This document shows, piece after piece, positions 17,505 through 26,051 of a stretch of 30,096 nucleotides of DNA. This DNA is from Stramentimicrobium sp964525625 (GTDB lineage: Bacteria; Atribacterota; Phoenicimicrobiia; Phoenicimicrobiales; Stramentimicrobiaceae): positions 1 to 30,096 of the forward strand of contig CAZGKY010000010.1 of the NCBI GenBank assembly GCA_964525625.1, given 5' to 3'. How positions within the stretch are numbered: the first letter of the stretch is position 1; every line of letters begins with the position of its first letter. The notes beneath the pieces are model-generated. The model saw only the letters and a list, made by a program, of their open reading frames with translations. It searched no databases and was not told the origin of the DNA. The translations under genes were made by a program, and so were the position numbers.

Positions 17505-20500
17505 TATCAATTGCTCCTACCTCAAAGAGAATCCCTTTCAATGGTATAGCCAGCCAGTCAGGTCTATTATTCATCTCATAACCTATTTCATAAATTGCCT
17601 TTTCTAACAAATATATACTAAGTAGTTTACTAATTACTGTTTTATCTTCCGGGAGAATAGAAGGATCGATATATTCTAGATAAGCATTAAGAAATACTTT
17701 ACTTATGTAGAAGGTCCATAGTTTTGCCCAGTGTTCCAGTTCATTATAATCACCAGCAATTTTCTTTTGGATTAAGGGGGTAAAAGCAGCATAATAGAAT
17801 GAGCGCAACATGCCGGCTACATCCTTCAAGGGACTGCGTTTCAATCTTCTTTCTCCTAAGGGTTTAGCGGGTTCCCCTTCAAAATCAATTATATAAAAAT
17901 CATTTCCAGTATAGAGTACCTGACCAAGATGATAATCACCATGTATCCTGATCTTTTTTGCTTTAATTTTTTGCGACAAAATATTCTGACAATGAGTAAT
18001 TATTTTAGATTCCAATTGGAGAACTTCTTTTAGGTCCTCCTGTACTTTTTCCGGGTATTTATTATAATTCTTACTTAAGGAAAGAAATATTCTCTTCAGC
18101 AGGCTTTGAATAGATTGAAAGACTGAACGTTGATAAAGAAGGGAAAAGGATTCTGGTTTAAAGTCAGGATCTTGAAAACCTCCACCCAGGGCATTATGCA
18201 GTTCGGCTGTTCTTTTACCCAAAAGATAAGTCATTTCTATAAAGGGTGCTCCTATTAGTTCTTGCACCATATCGGGTATATCCTGTTCTGTTTTTTCCCA
18301 AAGGGAAACAGGAAGAGCAGGAACTTTTTCTATTTGATTGAGTTGAGCCAGGACTCTTTCATAATATCTGATGAGATAATCCTGGGCATAATCCCAGGCA
18401 TTGCCCTCACTGGGAACATAGGGATATAAGATACCCAGAGTAACCTGGGAACCATCTTTTTTCTGATATTCCAGTGCACCAGCAAAAGCTGGTACATTCT
18501 TATAATTAGTTTTTTCTGTTATATATCTTACTATTTCTAAATCCGGGTTTGTTCCCTCATCTAGTTTGCGGAACAATTTAAAGATTAATTCGCGGTCATA
18601 CAGAATAGAGGAATTACTCTGTTCTGTAGCAAGTAAATAAGAACGTTCAAGCTTATTAATGAGGTGGCGTACCTTTTTAAAATATTTACCAGGGTAAGCC
18701 TTTAATTTTCCCTCTGATGCCGGGATTATTCTTCTTCGGGCAATCAGTTGTAGTAAAGTTTGGTGGAAAGAGGTATCTAATGCTGCATCATAAATTATTC
18801 CTTCTTGTTTTGATGATTGGTATTGGAATAATACTGATTGTGGTCTTTCAGTTAGGATTTCTTTAGCCTGTTCCATTTCCAGAAAGGAGAGCGGTATATG
18901 ATAATATTCTTCTGGAGCAGCGGAATAACTTACTTTAATAATTAATACCATGCTTACACTATCTCGGTTATTTATAGGAATTAGCTCGACAACATTGATT
19001 TTTAAAATCTTCTGTGACTTACTACCAAACCAGCGCTGGTCTTTTAAAAATTGTGGTAAGATCTCACTTTCTATTCTGGTTTTTAAACGATTGGTAAATA
19101 ATTGCCTCCAATCTAATTTAGATTTAAGCAAAGGAATTTCTCTGAATTTTTTCTCCGGAGAAAACTCTTCTTCTTTTTTTAATACAAACCAGAAATAATC
19201 ATAAAAACCCAGAGTCATTATATAAGGTTTGTCCTGGATAACTGGAAAAGGATTTTTACTAAATATTTCAATAGGAGTATAACCGGCATATGGAGAAAGA
19301 TCTAATTCTGCGACCTGGGAGAAGCGAGAGAGGTTTACCACTACTAATATTACTTCCTCTTTGTATTTCCTAAGAAAGGCCAGGATTTTAGGATTTTCAG
19401 GATGTAAAAATTCAATAGATCCACGTCCAAAAGCCTTGTAATTTTTTCGCATATTAATTACCCTTTTCATCCACCAGAGAAAAGAGGTTTGATTTTGTTC
19501 CTGGTTCTCTACATTTACTGTTTCATAGTGATAGGCTGGATCTATAATAACCGGCAGATAAAGTTTCTGAGGATTGGCCCGGGAAAATCCAGCATTACGA
19601 TCTGCACTCCATTGCATAGGAGTTCTTACCCCATTACGATCTCCTAAAAAATGATTGTCGCCCATAGCAATTTCATCACCGTAGTATATGGTAGGAGTAC
19701 CAGGTAAGGAGAAAAGCAATATTTTCATAATTTCCATTTTCCGACGATGATTTTCCAATAAAGGTGCCAGACGTCTTCTAATACCGAGATTTATTCTAGC
19801 CGTTTTGTCTCGGGCATATACTCTATACATATAATCCCTCTCTTCATCGGTAACCATCTCCAGGGTTAGTTCATCATGGTTTCTTAAAAAAAGAGCCCAT
19901 TGACAGTTCTCAGGAATAGAAGGGGTTTGGTCCATAATATCAATAATCGGAAAGCGATCTTCCATTCTCAGAGCCATAAACATGCGGGGCATCAGTGGGA
20001 AATGAAAAGCCATATGACAGACATCTCCATTTCCAAAGTAGCGAATGGCATCCTCTGGCCATTGATTAGCTTCAGCAAGAATCATACGGTTCTGGTAATT
20101 GCAGTCAATGTGAGCCCGCATCTTTTTTAAAAATTCTAATGATTCTGGTAAATTTTCACAATTGGTACCTTCCCGTTCAAAAAGATAAGGCACTGCATCC
20201 AACCGTAATCCATCTACACCCATCTTCATCCAGAAATCAGTTATTTTTAAAATTGCTTTTTGAACTTCTGGATTATTATAATTTAGATCAGGCTGATGAG
20301 AATAGAAGCGGTGCCAGAAATATTTATCATTTTCAGGATCTCTAGTCCAATTGGAAGTTTCAAAGTCCTGAAATATAATTCGAGCATCCTGATATTTATC
20401 CGGTGTATCACTCCAAACATAGAAATCTCGCCATTTTTTAGGAGCATTCTTTTTTCGGGATCTTTGAAACCAGGGATGCTGATCAGAGGTGTGGTTGAGA

Positions 20501-20823
20501 ACCAGCTCAATAATAACCTTCATTTCTCGCTTATGAGCTTCTCTCAAGAAATTTTTAAAGTGGCGCATATTTCCATAATGGGGATGAATGTCATAATAAT
20601 TAGATATATCATAACCGTCATCTTTTAAGGGTGAAGGGAAAAAAGGTAGTAACCAGATGGCATTTATCCCCAAGCTTTCTAGATAATCCAGTTTCTCGGT
20701 AAGACCTCTGAAATCACCTATTCCGTCACCATTCTTATCATAAAAGGTTTTCACATGAAGTTCATAGATAATAGCGTCTTTATACCATAAGGGATTTTCG
20801 AGAAAGTCTTCCTGGCTAAACAT
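17488..20823 (-). CDS. treS: Trehalose synthase-maltokinase fusion (TreS-Mak)
   Basis: The 1111-residue protein joins two enzymes. Residues about 1-560 are a GH13 trehalose synthase that interconverts trehalose and maltose: WYKDAIIYELHVKTF at the start, the nucleophile Asp in GVDGLRLDAVPYLFE near 209, the Glu in ILAEANQWPEDA, and FLRNHDELTLEMV. Residues about 590-1111 are a maltokinase with an aminoglycoside-phosphotransferase-like fold, with WFGSKS near the start, the catalytic loop IRIHGDYHLGQVLYTG and the metal-binding DFEGEPAKPLGERR. It makes maltose-1-phosphate for GlgE. An upstream in-frame ATG exists at 20856, but the one at 20823 (MFSQEDF) starts where the family does and has AGGAGG 12 bases before it, overlapping the glgE stop. 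Fused forms are known elsewhere. Confidence 0.96.
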   Translation of the reverse strand: MFSQEDFLENPLWYKDAIIYELHVKTFYDKNGDGIGDFRGLTEKLDYLESLGINAIWLLPFFPSPLKDDGYDISNYYDIHPHYGNMRHFKNFLREAHKREMKVIIELVLNHTSDQHPWFQRSRKKNAPKKWRDFYVWSDTPDKYQDARIIFQDFETSNWTRDPENDKYFWHRFYSHQPDLNYNNPEVQKAILKITDFWMKMGVDGLRLDAVPYLFEREGTNCENLPESLEFLKKMRAHIDCNYQNRMILAEANQWPEDAIRYFGNGDVCHMAFHFPLMPRMFMALRMEDRFPIIDIMDQTPSIPENCQWALFLRNHDELTLEMVTDEERDYMYRVYARDKTARINLGIRRRLAPLLENHRRKMEIMKILLFSLPGTPTIYYGDEIAMGDNHFLGDRNGVRTPMQWSADRNAGFSRANPQKLYLPVIIDPAYHYETVNVENQEQNQTSFLWWMKRVINMRKNYKAFGRGSIEFLHPENPKILAFLRKYKEEVILVVVNLSRFSQVAELDLSPYAGYTPIEIFSKNPFPVIQDKPYIMTLGFYDYFWFVLKKEEEFSPEKKFREIPLLKSKLDWRQLFTNRLKTRIESEILPQFLKDQRWFGSKSQKILKINVVELIPINNRDSVSMVLIIKVSYSAAPEEYYHIPLSFLEMEQAKEILTERPQSVLFQYQSSKQEGIIYDAALDTSFHQTLLQLIARRRIIPASEGKLKAYPGKYFKKVRHLINKLERSYLLATEQSNSSILYDRELIFKLFRKLDEGTNPDLEIVRYITEKTNYKNVPAFAGALEYQKKDGSQVTLGILYPYVPSEGNAWDYAQDYLIRYYERVLAQLNQIEKVPALPVSLWEKTEQDIPDMVQELIGAPFIEMTYLLGKRTAELHNALGGGFQDPDFKPESFSLLYQRSVFQSIQSLLKRIFLSLSKNYNKYPEKVQEDLKEVLQLESKIITHCQNILSQKIKAKKIRIHGDYHLGQVLYTGNDFYIIDFEGEPAKPLGERRLKRSPLKDVAGMLRSFYYAAFTPLIQKKIAGDYNELEHWAKLWTFYISKVFLNAYLEYIDPSILPEDKTVISKLLSIYLLEKAIYEIGYEMNNRPDWLAIPLKGILFEVGAIDNEKGE

Positions 20824-20839
20824 ATAATTTTTATTCCTC

Positions 20840-22636
20840 CTAACCAAAATAATCAAATTGATTTTCTTTTTTCAGGTATTTTTTTATTCTAATAATATGG
20901 GCTGGTAGCACATGGGGGTTTAATTCCACATAGTTATATTCCCCTTGCCAGATATATTGACCACCACCTAACAGGTCATGGGCTAAAAAAGATTGTTCTT
21001 TAGGAATTCCCAGCTCATACAAGGGGACTTTGACCCAACCGGATTGGGTATAATGTGGGTCTAAGTTTATTACTACTAAAAGAGCATCAGTACCCTGTTC
21101 ATTAAACTTGGCAAAATAAAGTAACTTATTATTTTCCACCGGTAAAAAAAGAATATTATTGGTTTTCTGAAATTCCGTGTTTTCCTCTCTAATACGATTA
21201 ATAGTGGTAAATAGTTCTCTGGTGCTTTCTTTTACCTCTTCCCATGGCCAGTGTTTGATTTCATATTTTTCAGAATCACAATATTCTTCTTTTCCTGCTA
21301 AAGGCTTGTTAATAAATCGTTCATAAGGAGGTCCATAGATACCATAATTGGAAGACAAGGTAGCTGCTAATAAAAACCTGATCAGGAAAGCAGGCTTACC
21401 ACCAGTCTGTAAATATTCAGAAAGGATATCGGGAGTATTAGGCCAAAAATTGGGACGAAAATATTCTCTAACCTGGGTCTGAGTTAACTCAGTTATATAA
21501 TCTATTAATTCCTGTTTGGTATTTCTCCAGGTAAAATAAGTATAGGATTGACTGAAACCAAGTTTGGCTAATCGGTACATTATTTTAGGTCTAGTAAAGG
21601 CCTCTGACAAAAAAACTACCTCAGGATAGTCTTTTTTTATTGAGGTAATTAACCATTCCCAGAATAGAAATGGTTTGGTGTGTGGATTATCTATTCTATA
21701 TATTTTTACTCCCTGTTGAATCCAGAAGAGCACAATATTTTTTAGCTCTTCCCAGAGTTCTTTCCAGTGTTCAGTTTCAAAATTAAAAGGTACAATATCT
21801 TCATATTTTTTAGGTGGATTTTCAGCATATTGAATAGTACCATCCACTCGCCAGCGGAACCATTCTGGGTGTTCTTTGATATAAGGATGATCCGGTGAAC
21901 ATTGAAAGGCAAGATCTAAGGCAATTTCCATTCCATATTCCTGCGCCTTCTTAATGACTTCCTGAAAATCTTCCAGGCTTCCCAGCTGGGGATGGATAGC
22001 CTTATGTCCACCTAATTCACTACCAATAGCCCAGGGACTTCCTGGATCATCTGCCTTGGCTAACATAGTGTTATTTTTACCCTTGCGATTGGTTTTTCCA
22101 ATAGGATGGATAGGAGGAAAGTAAAGAACATTAAATCCCATATTAGCAATCTCTGGAATCCAGTTCAGGCAATCACGAAAAGTACCATGAGCACCTACTT
22201 TTGCAGAACAGGAACGAGGAAATAGTTCGTACCAGGCACTAAAACCAGCTCTTTTTCTGTCTACTATCACCCTTAAGTTCTTATCATAACGGGTAATATG
22301 ATTGGGTAAAGGATATTTTTTGAGAAATTCTTTATCCAATGCTCTGGTTAATAATTTTATTATCTCTTCTTGCTCTTCGCCTTTTTGAATAAGGGTAATG
22401 AGTTCTTGTAAAACAACTTTTTTCTCCTTATCTTCAACTTTGTGAGTTACTTCAGCTAATAAGGAGAGACCACTTTTTAAATCAACTGCCAGATTATCCT
22501 GACCAGTTGCCTTTTTTTGAATATCCTTCCACCAAGTAGCCAGATGGTCAACCATTGCTTCTAAAGTGTATTCATAAATACCCTGCTCATTAACTGAAAA
22601 TTCTCCCTGCCAGAGGTCATTAACAATAAATTCCAT
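20840..22636 (-). CDS. glgE: GlgE maltosyltransferase (alpha-1,4-glucan:maltose-1-phosphate), ORF from first ATG
   Basis: GlgE extends alpha-1,4-glucans using maltose-1-phosphate. From the first ATG there are 598 residues. The GH13_3 signatures are present: the family-typical WYELFPRSC then HGTFRDCLNWIPEIANMGFN, NTMLAKADDPGSPWAIGSELGGH, the nucleophile Asp in QQGVKIYRIDNPHTKPFLFW, the Glu in FLSEAFTRPKIMYRLAKLGF, and TYFTWRNTK. Typical GlgE proteins are about 660-700 residues. The missing N-terminal part is present in frame upstream (22637-22843, separate entry), so this ATG is probably internal and the real protein is near 667 residues. The stop TAG at 20840-20842 overlaps the treS RBS. The preceding gene on this strand is the small DUF5752-like gene. 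Confidence 0.95.
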   Translation of the reverse strand: MEFIVNDLWQGEFSVNEQGIYEYTLEAMVDHLATWWKDIQKKATGQDNLAVDLKSGLSLLAEVTHKVEDKEKKVVLQELITLIQKGEEQEEIIKLLTRALDKEFLKKYPLPNHITRYDKNLRVIVDRKRAGFSAWYELFPRSCSAKVGAHGTFRDCLNWIPEIANMGFNVLYFPPIHPIGKTNRKGKNNTMLAKADDPGSPWAIGSELGGHKAIHPQLGSLEDFQEVIKKAQEYGMEIALDLAFQCSPDHPYIKEHPEWFRWRVDGTIQYAENPPKKYEDIVPFNFETEHWKELWEELKNIVLFWIQQGVKIYRIDNPHTKPFLFWEWLITSIKKDYPEVVFLSEAFTRPKIMYRLAKLGFSQSYTYFTWRNTKQELIDYITELTQTQVREYFRPNFWPNTPDILSEYLQTGGKPAFLIRFLLAATLSSNYGIYGPPYERFINKPLAGKEEYCDSEKYEIKHWPWEEVKESTRELFTTINRIREENTEFQKTNNILFLPVENNKLLYFAKFNEQGTDALLVVINLDPHYTQSGWVKVPLYELGIPKEQSFLAHDLLGGGQYIWQGEYNYVELNPHVLPAHIIRIKKYLKKENQFDYFG

Positions 22637-22843
22637 AGACTTCTTTTGCCAGAGCTGTTCTCCCTTTTTTCGAAAAAGTAAAAAGGCTTGAACTTGGTCA
22701 TGTCCATCAGCATAAATATCAGCAGTAACCTTTACTTTTTCTCCCTCTATTCTCTTAATAGCAAATTGACCATTATTAATTTCTGGTTGTACATTTTCAA
22801 TGACAACCCTTTGTTTTCCATTGATTTGATTTAAATTTATAAT
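22637..22843 (-). other. In-frame upstream extension of glgE without a canonical start
   Basis: Reading leftwards on the minus strand from 22843, 69 codons run without a stop into the glgE ATG. They encode the conserved GlgE N-terminal domain: RVVIENVQPEINNGQFAIKR, then VKVTADIYADGHD, then AFLLFRKKG. There is no ATG, GTG or TTG in this frame; a TAA closes it at 22847-22849. Either translation starts at ATT (22843) or ATA (22840), with AAAGGG about nine bases before ATT, or one base is missing. Adding one A in the A-rich run just after the out-of-frame ATG at 22821 would give MENKRVVIENV, a family-typical start. Confidence 0.8.
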
Positions 22844-22914
22844 TTTTTAAAACCCTTTCTATTGTTGTTACTGTTATTTCTTTTATTTTTTATTTTACAG
22901 AAAAATCACTCCAA

Positions 22915-23199
22915 TTACGATTCCAAATATTTGGTTATTGATTTTAACATTCCCTGAGCAGAACGGGACATATTTATTCTTCTAGCTAATTCTTTGGCAC
23001 CAAATACATCACGTATCCAGTTGGCAAAATCGTTGTTTTTTGAATGGACATGATAGCTAAATAATTCCTGGTCCATGTTAACTAACTGATCGATCAATTC
23101 AGCTAAACTCTTTATAGGTATACCATTGTGCAGATAGAAATACTGCTCTGTGCTTGGTGCCTCTTGGTAAATATCAATTTTTTTATTCCTGGTAGCCAT
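22915..23199 (-). CDS. Small DUF5752-like protein at the head of the glgE operon
   Basis: The 94-residue protein has the core YFYLHNGIPIKSLAELIDQL, then ELFSYHVHSKNNDFANWIRDVFGAKELARRI. This pattern (a short strand with a turn, a helix, YHV, and NDFANWIRDVFG) resembles DUF5752-family proteins, whose function is not established. The charged N-terminus lacks a signal peptide, so it is cytoplasmic. The RBS AAGGAGG precedes the ATG. It ends about 70 bases before glgE and is on the same strand, so it heads the glucan operon. A regulatory or partner role toward the glucan enzymes is a guess. The family call is tentative; that it is a real gene is well supported by the RBS and protein-like sequence. 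Confidence 0.72.
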   Translation of the reverse strand: MATRNKKIDIYQEAPSTEQYFYLHNGIPIKSLAELIDQLVNMDQELFSYHVHSKNNDFANWIRDVFGAKELARRINMSRSAQGMLKSITKYLES

Positions 23200-23801
23200 T
23201 TCTTATCCTCCTTATATTATTAAAGAATCAGAAAATACACTTAATTTTTACCCTTACTATTCTTTTCTTGTCCCTAACTTATCTTTTACTACGCTCTATT
23301 ATATATTATTATACAACATTATAAGATAAAAAATCCTTAATTTAAAATCAAAAGTCTTTTCTTATTAAGTTAATATGCAAAGTTTAAATAATTAGATTAA
23401 TTAGATGTTGATCATCTGGAGCCAGTTAATGAATTTAGAACCAGGACAAGCCTTATTTAAAATTCTTTAATAATATATTCTATTAATTAATTAGTCAATA
23501 CTAAGGAAAAATGTTTTGTTTTGAATTTTGGTTGTAATTTCTTATGTTTTTTGTTTTATCAGAAAATTTTAATGACTTAAGAAAATAGTAATAAAGTCCA
23601 TAGTTGAGAAATGACTTTCTATCAATATTTAATATTATATTGATTCATTGGACACACTTTACAGTAGAAAAATACCCGATTTCTTTTTTTTAATAAGAAT
23701 TTTTCAAAATGTTTAAAATATTGAAAGAAAATATCTCTTATTTACGTATTAATTAGTAAGTATAGAAAAAGTCTAATACCAAAAAAGAAAGGAAGGAATT
23801 T
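23200..23801. other. Gene-free divergent intergenic region
   Basis: These 602 very AT-rich bases separate the minus-strand glucan operon from the plus-strand 142-residue gene and should hold both promoters. TATAAT-like hexamers occur on the minus strand around 23298-23325, but no convincing -35 partner is seen. I find no ORF, tRNA or clear hairpin. Confidence 0.6.
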
Positions 23802-24230
23802 ATGAGAACTCGAAATTTATCAAGGAGTGTTGAATTCTTGCTAATCATTGCCCTGCTAATCGGAAGCATCACTGTTTTGGCTATGGCTGATACTCAGGAA
23901 AGAGAGATTATAGGAATTGGTAGAGGTATACAGAGAAATCAGTTCTTAATGCAGGAAGAAGAATGTGACTGTGATGGAGAATGTGATAGTGAAAACCAGG
24001 AAGGTAAACAGCCGGTAAAGATAAGTGGAGCAGAGTTGCGAAATATGAAAATTGTTGATATTGCTCATCTCTGGGAAATCGATGCCAATTTACTATTAAA
24101 TAATTTGGTAACGAAACTAAATCTTAAGCAAAATTACACTGTGGATAGTACTATCGATATGCTAAGATTAGAAAATCGCTTTTCCCCAAGCCAGGTAAAA
24201 ATTATTGCAGATAACCTCAAAGTTTCCTAA
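23802..24230 (+). CDS. Secreted or membrane-anchored acidic protein with Cys cluster
   Basis: The 142-residue protein has an N-terminal positively charged stretch and a hydrophobic segment at about residues 12-28, ending AMA; this is a likely signal peptide. The mature part carries an acidic Cys-rich run, EEECDCDGECDSEN, with three Cys in C-x-C-x3-C spacing. After that comes a helical domain of about 65 residues with a V/I-D-I-A-x-L-W-E-I-D-A pattern and an LxxxxxFSPSQVKII ending. Small domains of this helical type occur next to iron-sulphur or membrane redox proteins in anaerobes, but I do not recognise a specific family. The RBS AAGGAAGG precedes the ATG. It has no operon partner: both flanks are long gene-free stretches. 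Metal binding by the Cys cluster is possible. Confidence 0.7.
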   Translation: MRTRNLSRSVEFLLIIALLIGSITVLAMADTQEREIIGIGRGIQRNQFLMQEEECDCDGECDSENQEGKQPVKISGAELRNMKIVDIAHLWEIDANLLLNNLVTKLNLKQNYTVDSTIDMLRLENRFSPSQVKIIADNLKVS

Positions 24231-24265
24231 CTTACATAATAAACAGAATATCTTTAAATTTCTCC

Positions 24266-24299
24266 AGCTAGTCCCTACCCTTATTGGTGGGGATTAGCT
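24266..24299 (+). terminator. Strong hairpin after the 142-residue gene
   Basis: Bases 24266-24279 pair with 24286-24299 over 14 positions, two of them G-T, around a 6-base loop (CTTATT). It starts 36 bases after the stop of the upstream gene. No T run follows, so it is not a textbook Rho-independent terminator. It may act as a 3'-end-protecting structure. Confidence 0.55.
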
Positions 24300-24714
24300 G
24301 ATAATATCCCCGCTAAATCCAAGTCTCAGTGGCCTTAAAAGCACTCTTTAGATAATTGCAGTCCGATAATCTTAATATGCCTATTTTTAGCAAGATGATT
24401 ATCCCATCTCCTTTAGGAAATCTCTATATTTTAATAAAGCCTCTGGCCAATCGACTTTATTGATTTTCTATTTAGGTGGGTCATCTTGAATTTATCCTCC
24501 TTAATATTTTTAGAGTAGCTTTTAGTTATTGGGGAGGATTTTGATAATCCATTTTAAGTTCTCCTAGTAAATTTTTTTACTTTTTTGAAAAATATTGCAT
24601 AGATTTGTTTTAAGTTTTCCTGTTAGTTATTAGTATTTACTTATTACTTATCCAGTAATTTGTTCCAATTTAATTTCCATTATTTTTAAGGTACAGGAGA
24701 ATAAACTCAAGTTG

Positions 24715-24744
24715 TTGACACGAACAAGGAATAAAAAATATTTG
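24715..24744 (+). promoter_or_regulatory. Possible promoter of the PlsC-like gene
   Basis: A perfect -35 TTGACA stands at 24715-24720. About 18 bases later comes TATTTG, a weak -10 match. It lies 58 bases before the ATG of the acyltransferase gene, a reasonable distance. Confidence 0.4.
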
Positions 24745-24801
24745 CCATAGCAGGAATTATCATTGTAGAATAATGAAAATTATTGCTAGAAAAGATCGGG
24801 A

Positions 24802-26043
24802 ATGCATTATTATAAAGAAGTTAAAAAGCCTAATCGTATCTGGGGAAAAGTATTACGATTTTTAACCAGTACTTATTTGCATTGGAAGATAGATATCCAC
24901 GTATCACAAAATGATACCAAGAGTTTGTCTCCCCCTTATCTTGTTTTGGCCAATCATGTAACTTACTGGGATCCCTTTTTAGTGAATATGTTTGTTTCAG
25001 AACCAATATGCTATATTGCTGAAGCGGTATATTTCAGAAATCCTTTCTTTCGGCTTATTCTCAATTCGGTTGGCTCTATTCCCAAAAAAAGATATTTGAA
25101 ACAATATCTACCGGTAAAAAGATTATTTCGCGCTAAAAATTATGGAAGAATATTGGGTATTTTTCCTGAAGGTGAACGGAAATGGGATGGAACTACCGAT
25201 TTCAAAGATTTACTGGCCACAGCTAAATTAATTAAAAAATTAGATGTTCCCGTGATAACGGTTAAGATAGAAGGTGGATATCTTGCTTATCCACGGTGGG
25301 CTAAATTAGCAAGAAGAGGTAAGGTAAATTTGAGTTATACCTTATGTCTTACCAGAGATGAGGTAGGTCAATTATCCATAGAACAGATTGAAGATAAAAT
25401 AAAAAAATACCTTAATCACGATGAAGTGGATTTCCAGATTAAGGAGCATAATAAATATCTTGGCAAAAATTTAGCTGAAAATTTGGAACACCTTTTATTT
25501 GTCTGCCCTAACTGCCTATCTTTCAATACGCTTGTTTCTCATCATAATCAATTAACCTGCCATAAGTGCCAATATGGTGTAGTTTATAATCAATATGGTT
25601 TTTTAGAAGGATTACAGAAAAAATTGTACTTTGCTAATCTCAGGGATTGGAATCGATGGCAGAACCAATTTCTCAAAGAGTTTATTGCTGAGAAATATCG
25701 GATAAAAAACCAGGATGGTAAAGATATTTTAAGAGATACTGAGGTGCAAATATTTGCCGGTAGTTTAAATAAGCCTTTTACTTATGTCGGGAAGGGGAAT
25801 TTATGTTTAAATCAGAAGGAGTTGTATTTTGAACTTCCCGATAGAGAAAATTATTACTTTTCATTGGATAAAATTACTGGCCTTAGTGTCCAGTTTCAAG
25901 CAGTACTGGAGTTTATCTATCAAGATAATATGTATCGATTTAGATTCCAAAACCCCCATCTATCTGCCTACAAATGGGTTCAATCCATAGGTATTACCCG
26001 AGAAAAAATAGACGAGCTAAACACAGCACAAATTTTTTCTTAA
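24802..26043 (+). CDS. PlsC-type acyltransferase with zinc ribbon and PH-like C-terminal domain
   Basis: The 413-residue protein has three parts. Residues about 30-205 are a glycerophospholipid acyltransferase domain: ANHVTYWDPFLV with the catalytic HX4D motif, then FPEGERKWDG with the substrate-binding FPEG, then VITVKIEGGY. Residues about 234-262 form a zinc ribbon with two CxxC pairs (CPNC and CHKC). Residues about 305-405 look like a bacterial PH-like beta domain, with YVGKGNLCLNQKELYFE and YFSLDKITGLSVQFQAVLEF. The enzyme probably acylates lysophosphatidate or a related lipid at the inner membrane face; the additions may control lipid or partner binding. The RBS is poor (AGATCGGGA). Its stop lies 8 bases from the stop of the convergent aminotransferase gene. 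The acyltransferase call is secure; the true acceptor is unknown. Confidence 0.87.
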   Translation: MHYYKEVKKPNRIWGKVLRFLTSTYLHWKIDIHVSQNDTKSLSPPYLVLANHVTYWDPFLVNMFVSEPICYIAEAVYFRNPFFRLILNSVGSIPKKRYLKQYLPVKRLFRAKNYGRILGIFPEGERKWDGTTDFKDLLATAKLIKKLDVPVITVKIEGGYLAYPRWAKLARRGKVNLSYTLCLTRDEVGQLSIEQIEDKIKKYLNHDEVDFQIKEHNKYLGKNLAENLEHLLFVCPNCLSFNTLVSHHNQLTCHKCQYGVVYNQYGFLEGLQKKLYFANLRDWNRWQNQFLKEFIAEKYRIKNQDGKDILRDTEVQIFAGSLNKPFTYVGKGNLCLNQKELYFELPDRENYYFSLDKITGLSVQFQAVLEFIYQDNMYRFRFQNPHLSAYKWVQSIGITREKIDELNTAQIFS

Positions 26044-26051
26044 TATTCTGA

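Larger units (their letters stand above)
24231..24801. other. Gene-free region rich in inverted repeats
   Basis: These 571 bases lie between two plus-strand genes and contain no acceptable ORF. Several inverted repeats are visible: the 14-pair hairpin at 24266-24299 and a competing GGGGAT/ATCCCC pair at 24289-24311. GATAAT/ATTATC pairs 24365-24370 with 24398-24403. AAGATGA with CCCA (24392-24406) pairs with TGGGTCATCTT (24477-24487). ATCCTCC/GGAGGAT pairs 24494-24500 with 24533-24539. It may hold a structured RNA or the remains of a lost element. The right end carries the promoter candidate for the PlsC gene. Confidence 0.45.

Noticed and set aside
20824..20856. ATG at 20856 as the start of treS-maltokinase
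   Set aside because: It lies inside the glgE end without a good RBS. The ATG at 20823 matches the family start and has AGGAGG upstream.
23645..23672. GGACACACTTTACAGT as a transposon end
   Set aside because: It loosely resembles insertion sequence termini, but no inverted copy, target duplication or transposase gene was found.
24400..24475. Minus-strand peptide-like stretch (DWPEALLKYRDFLKEMG) as a pseudogene remnant
   Set aside because: It is only about 22 codons between stops, and neighbouring frames give no continuing homology, so a broken gene cannot be shown.
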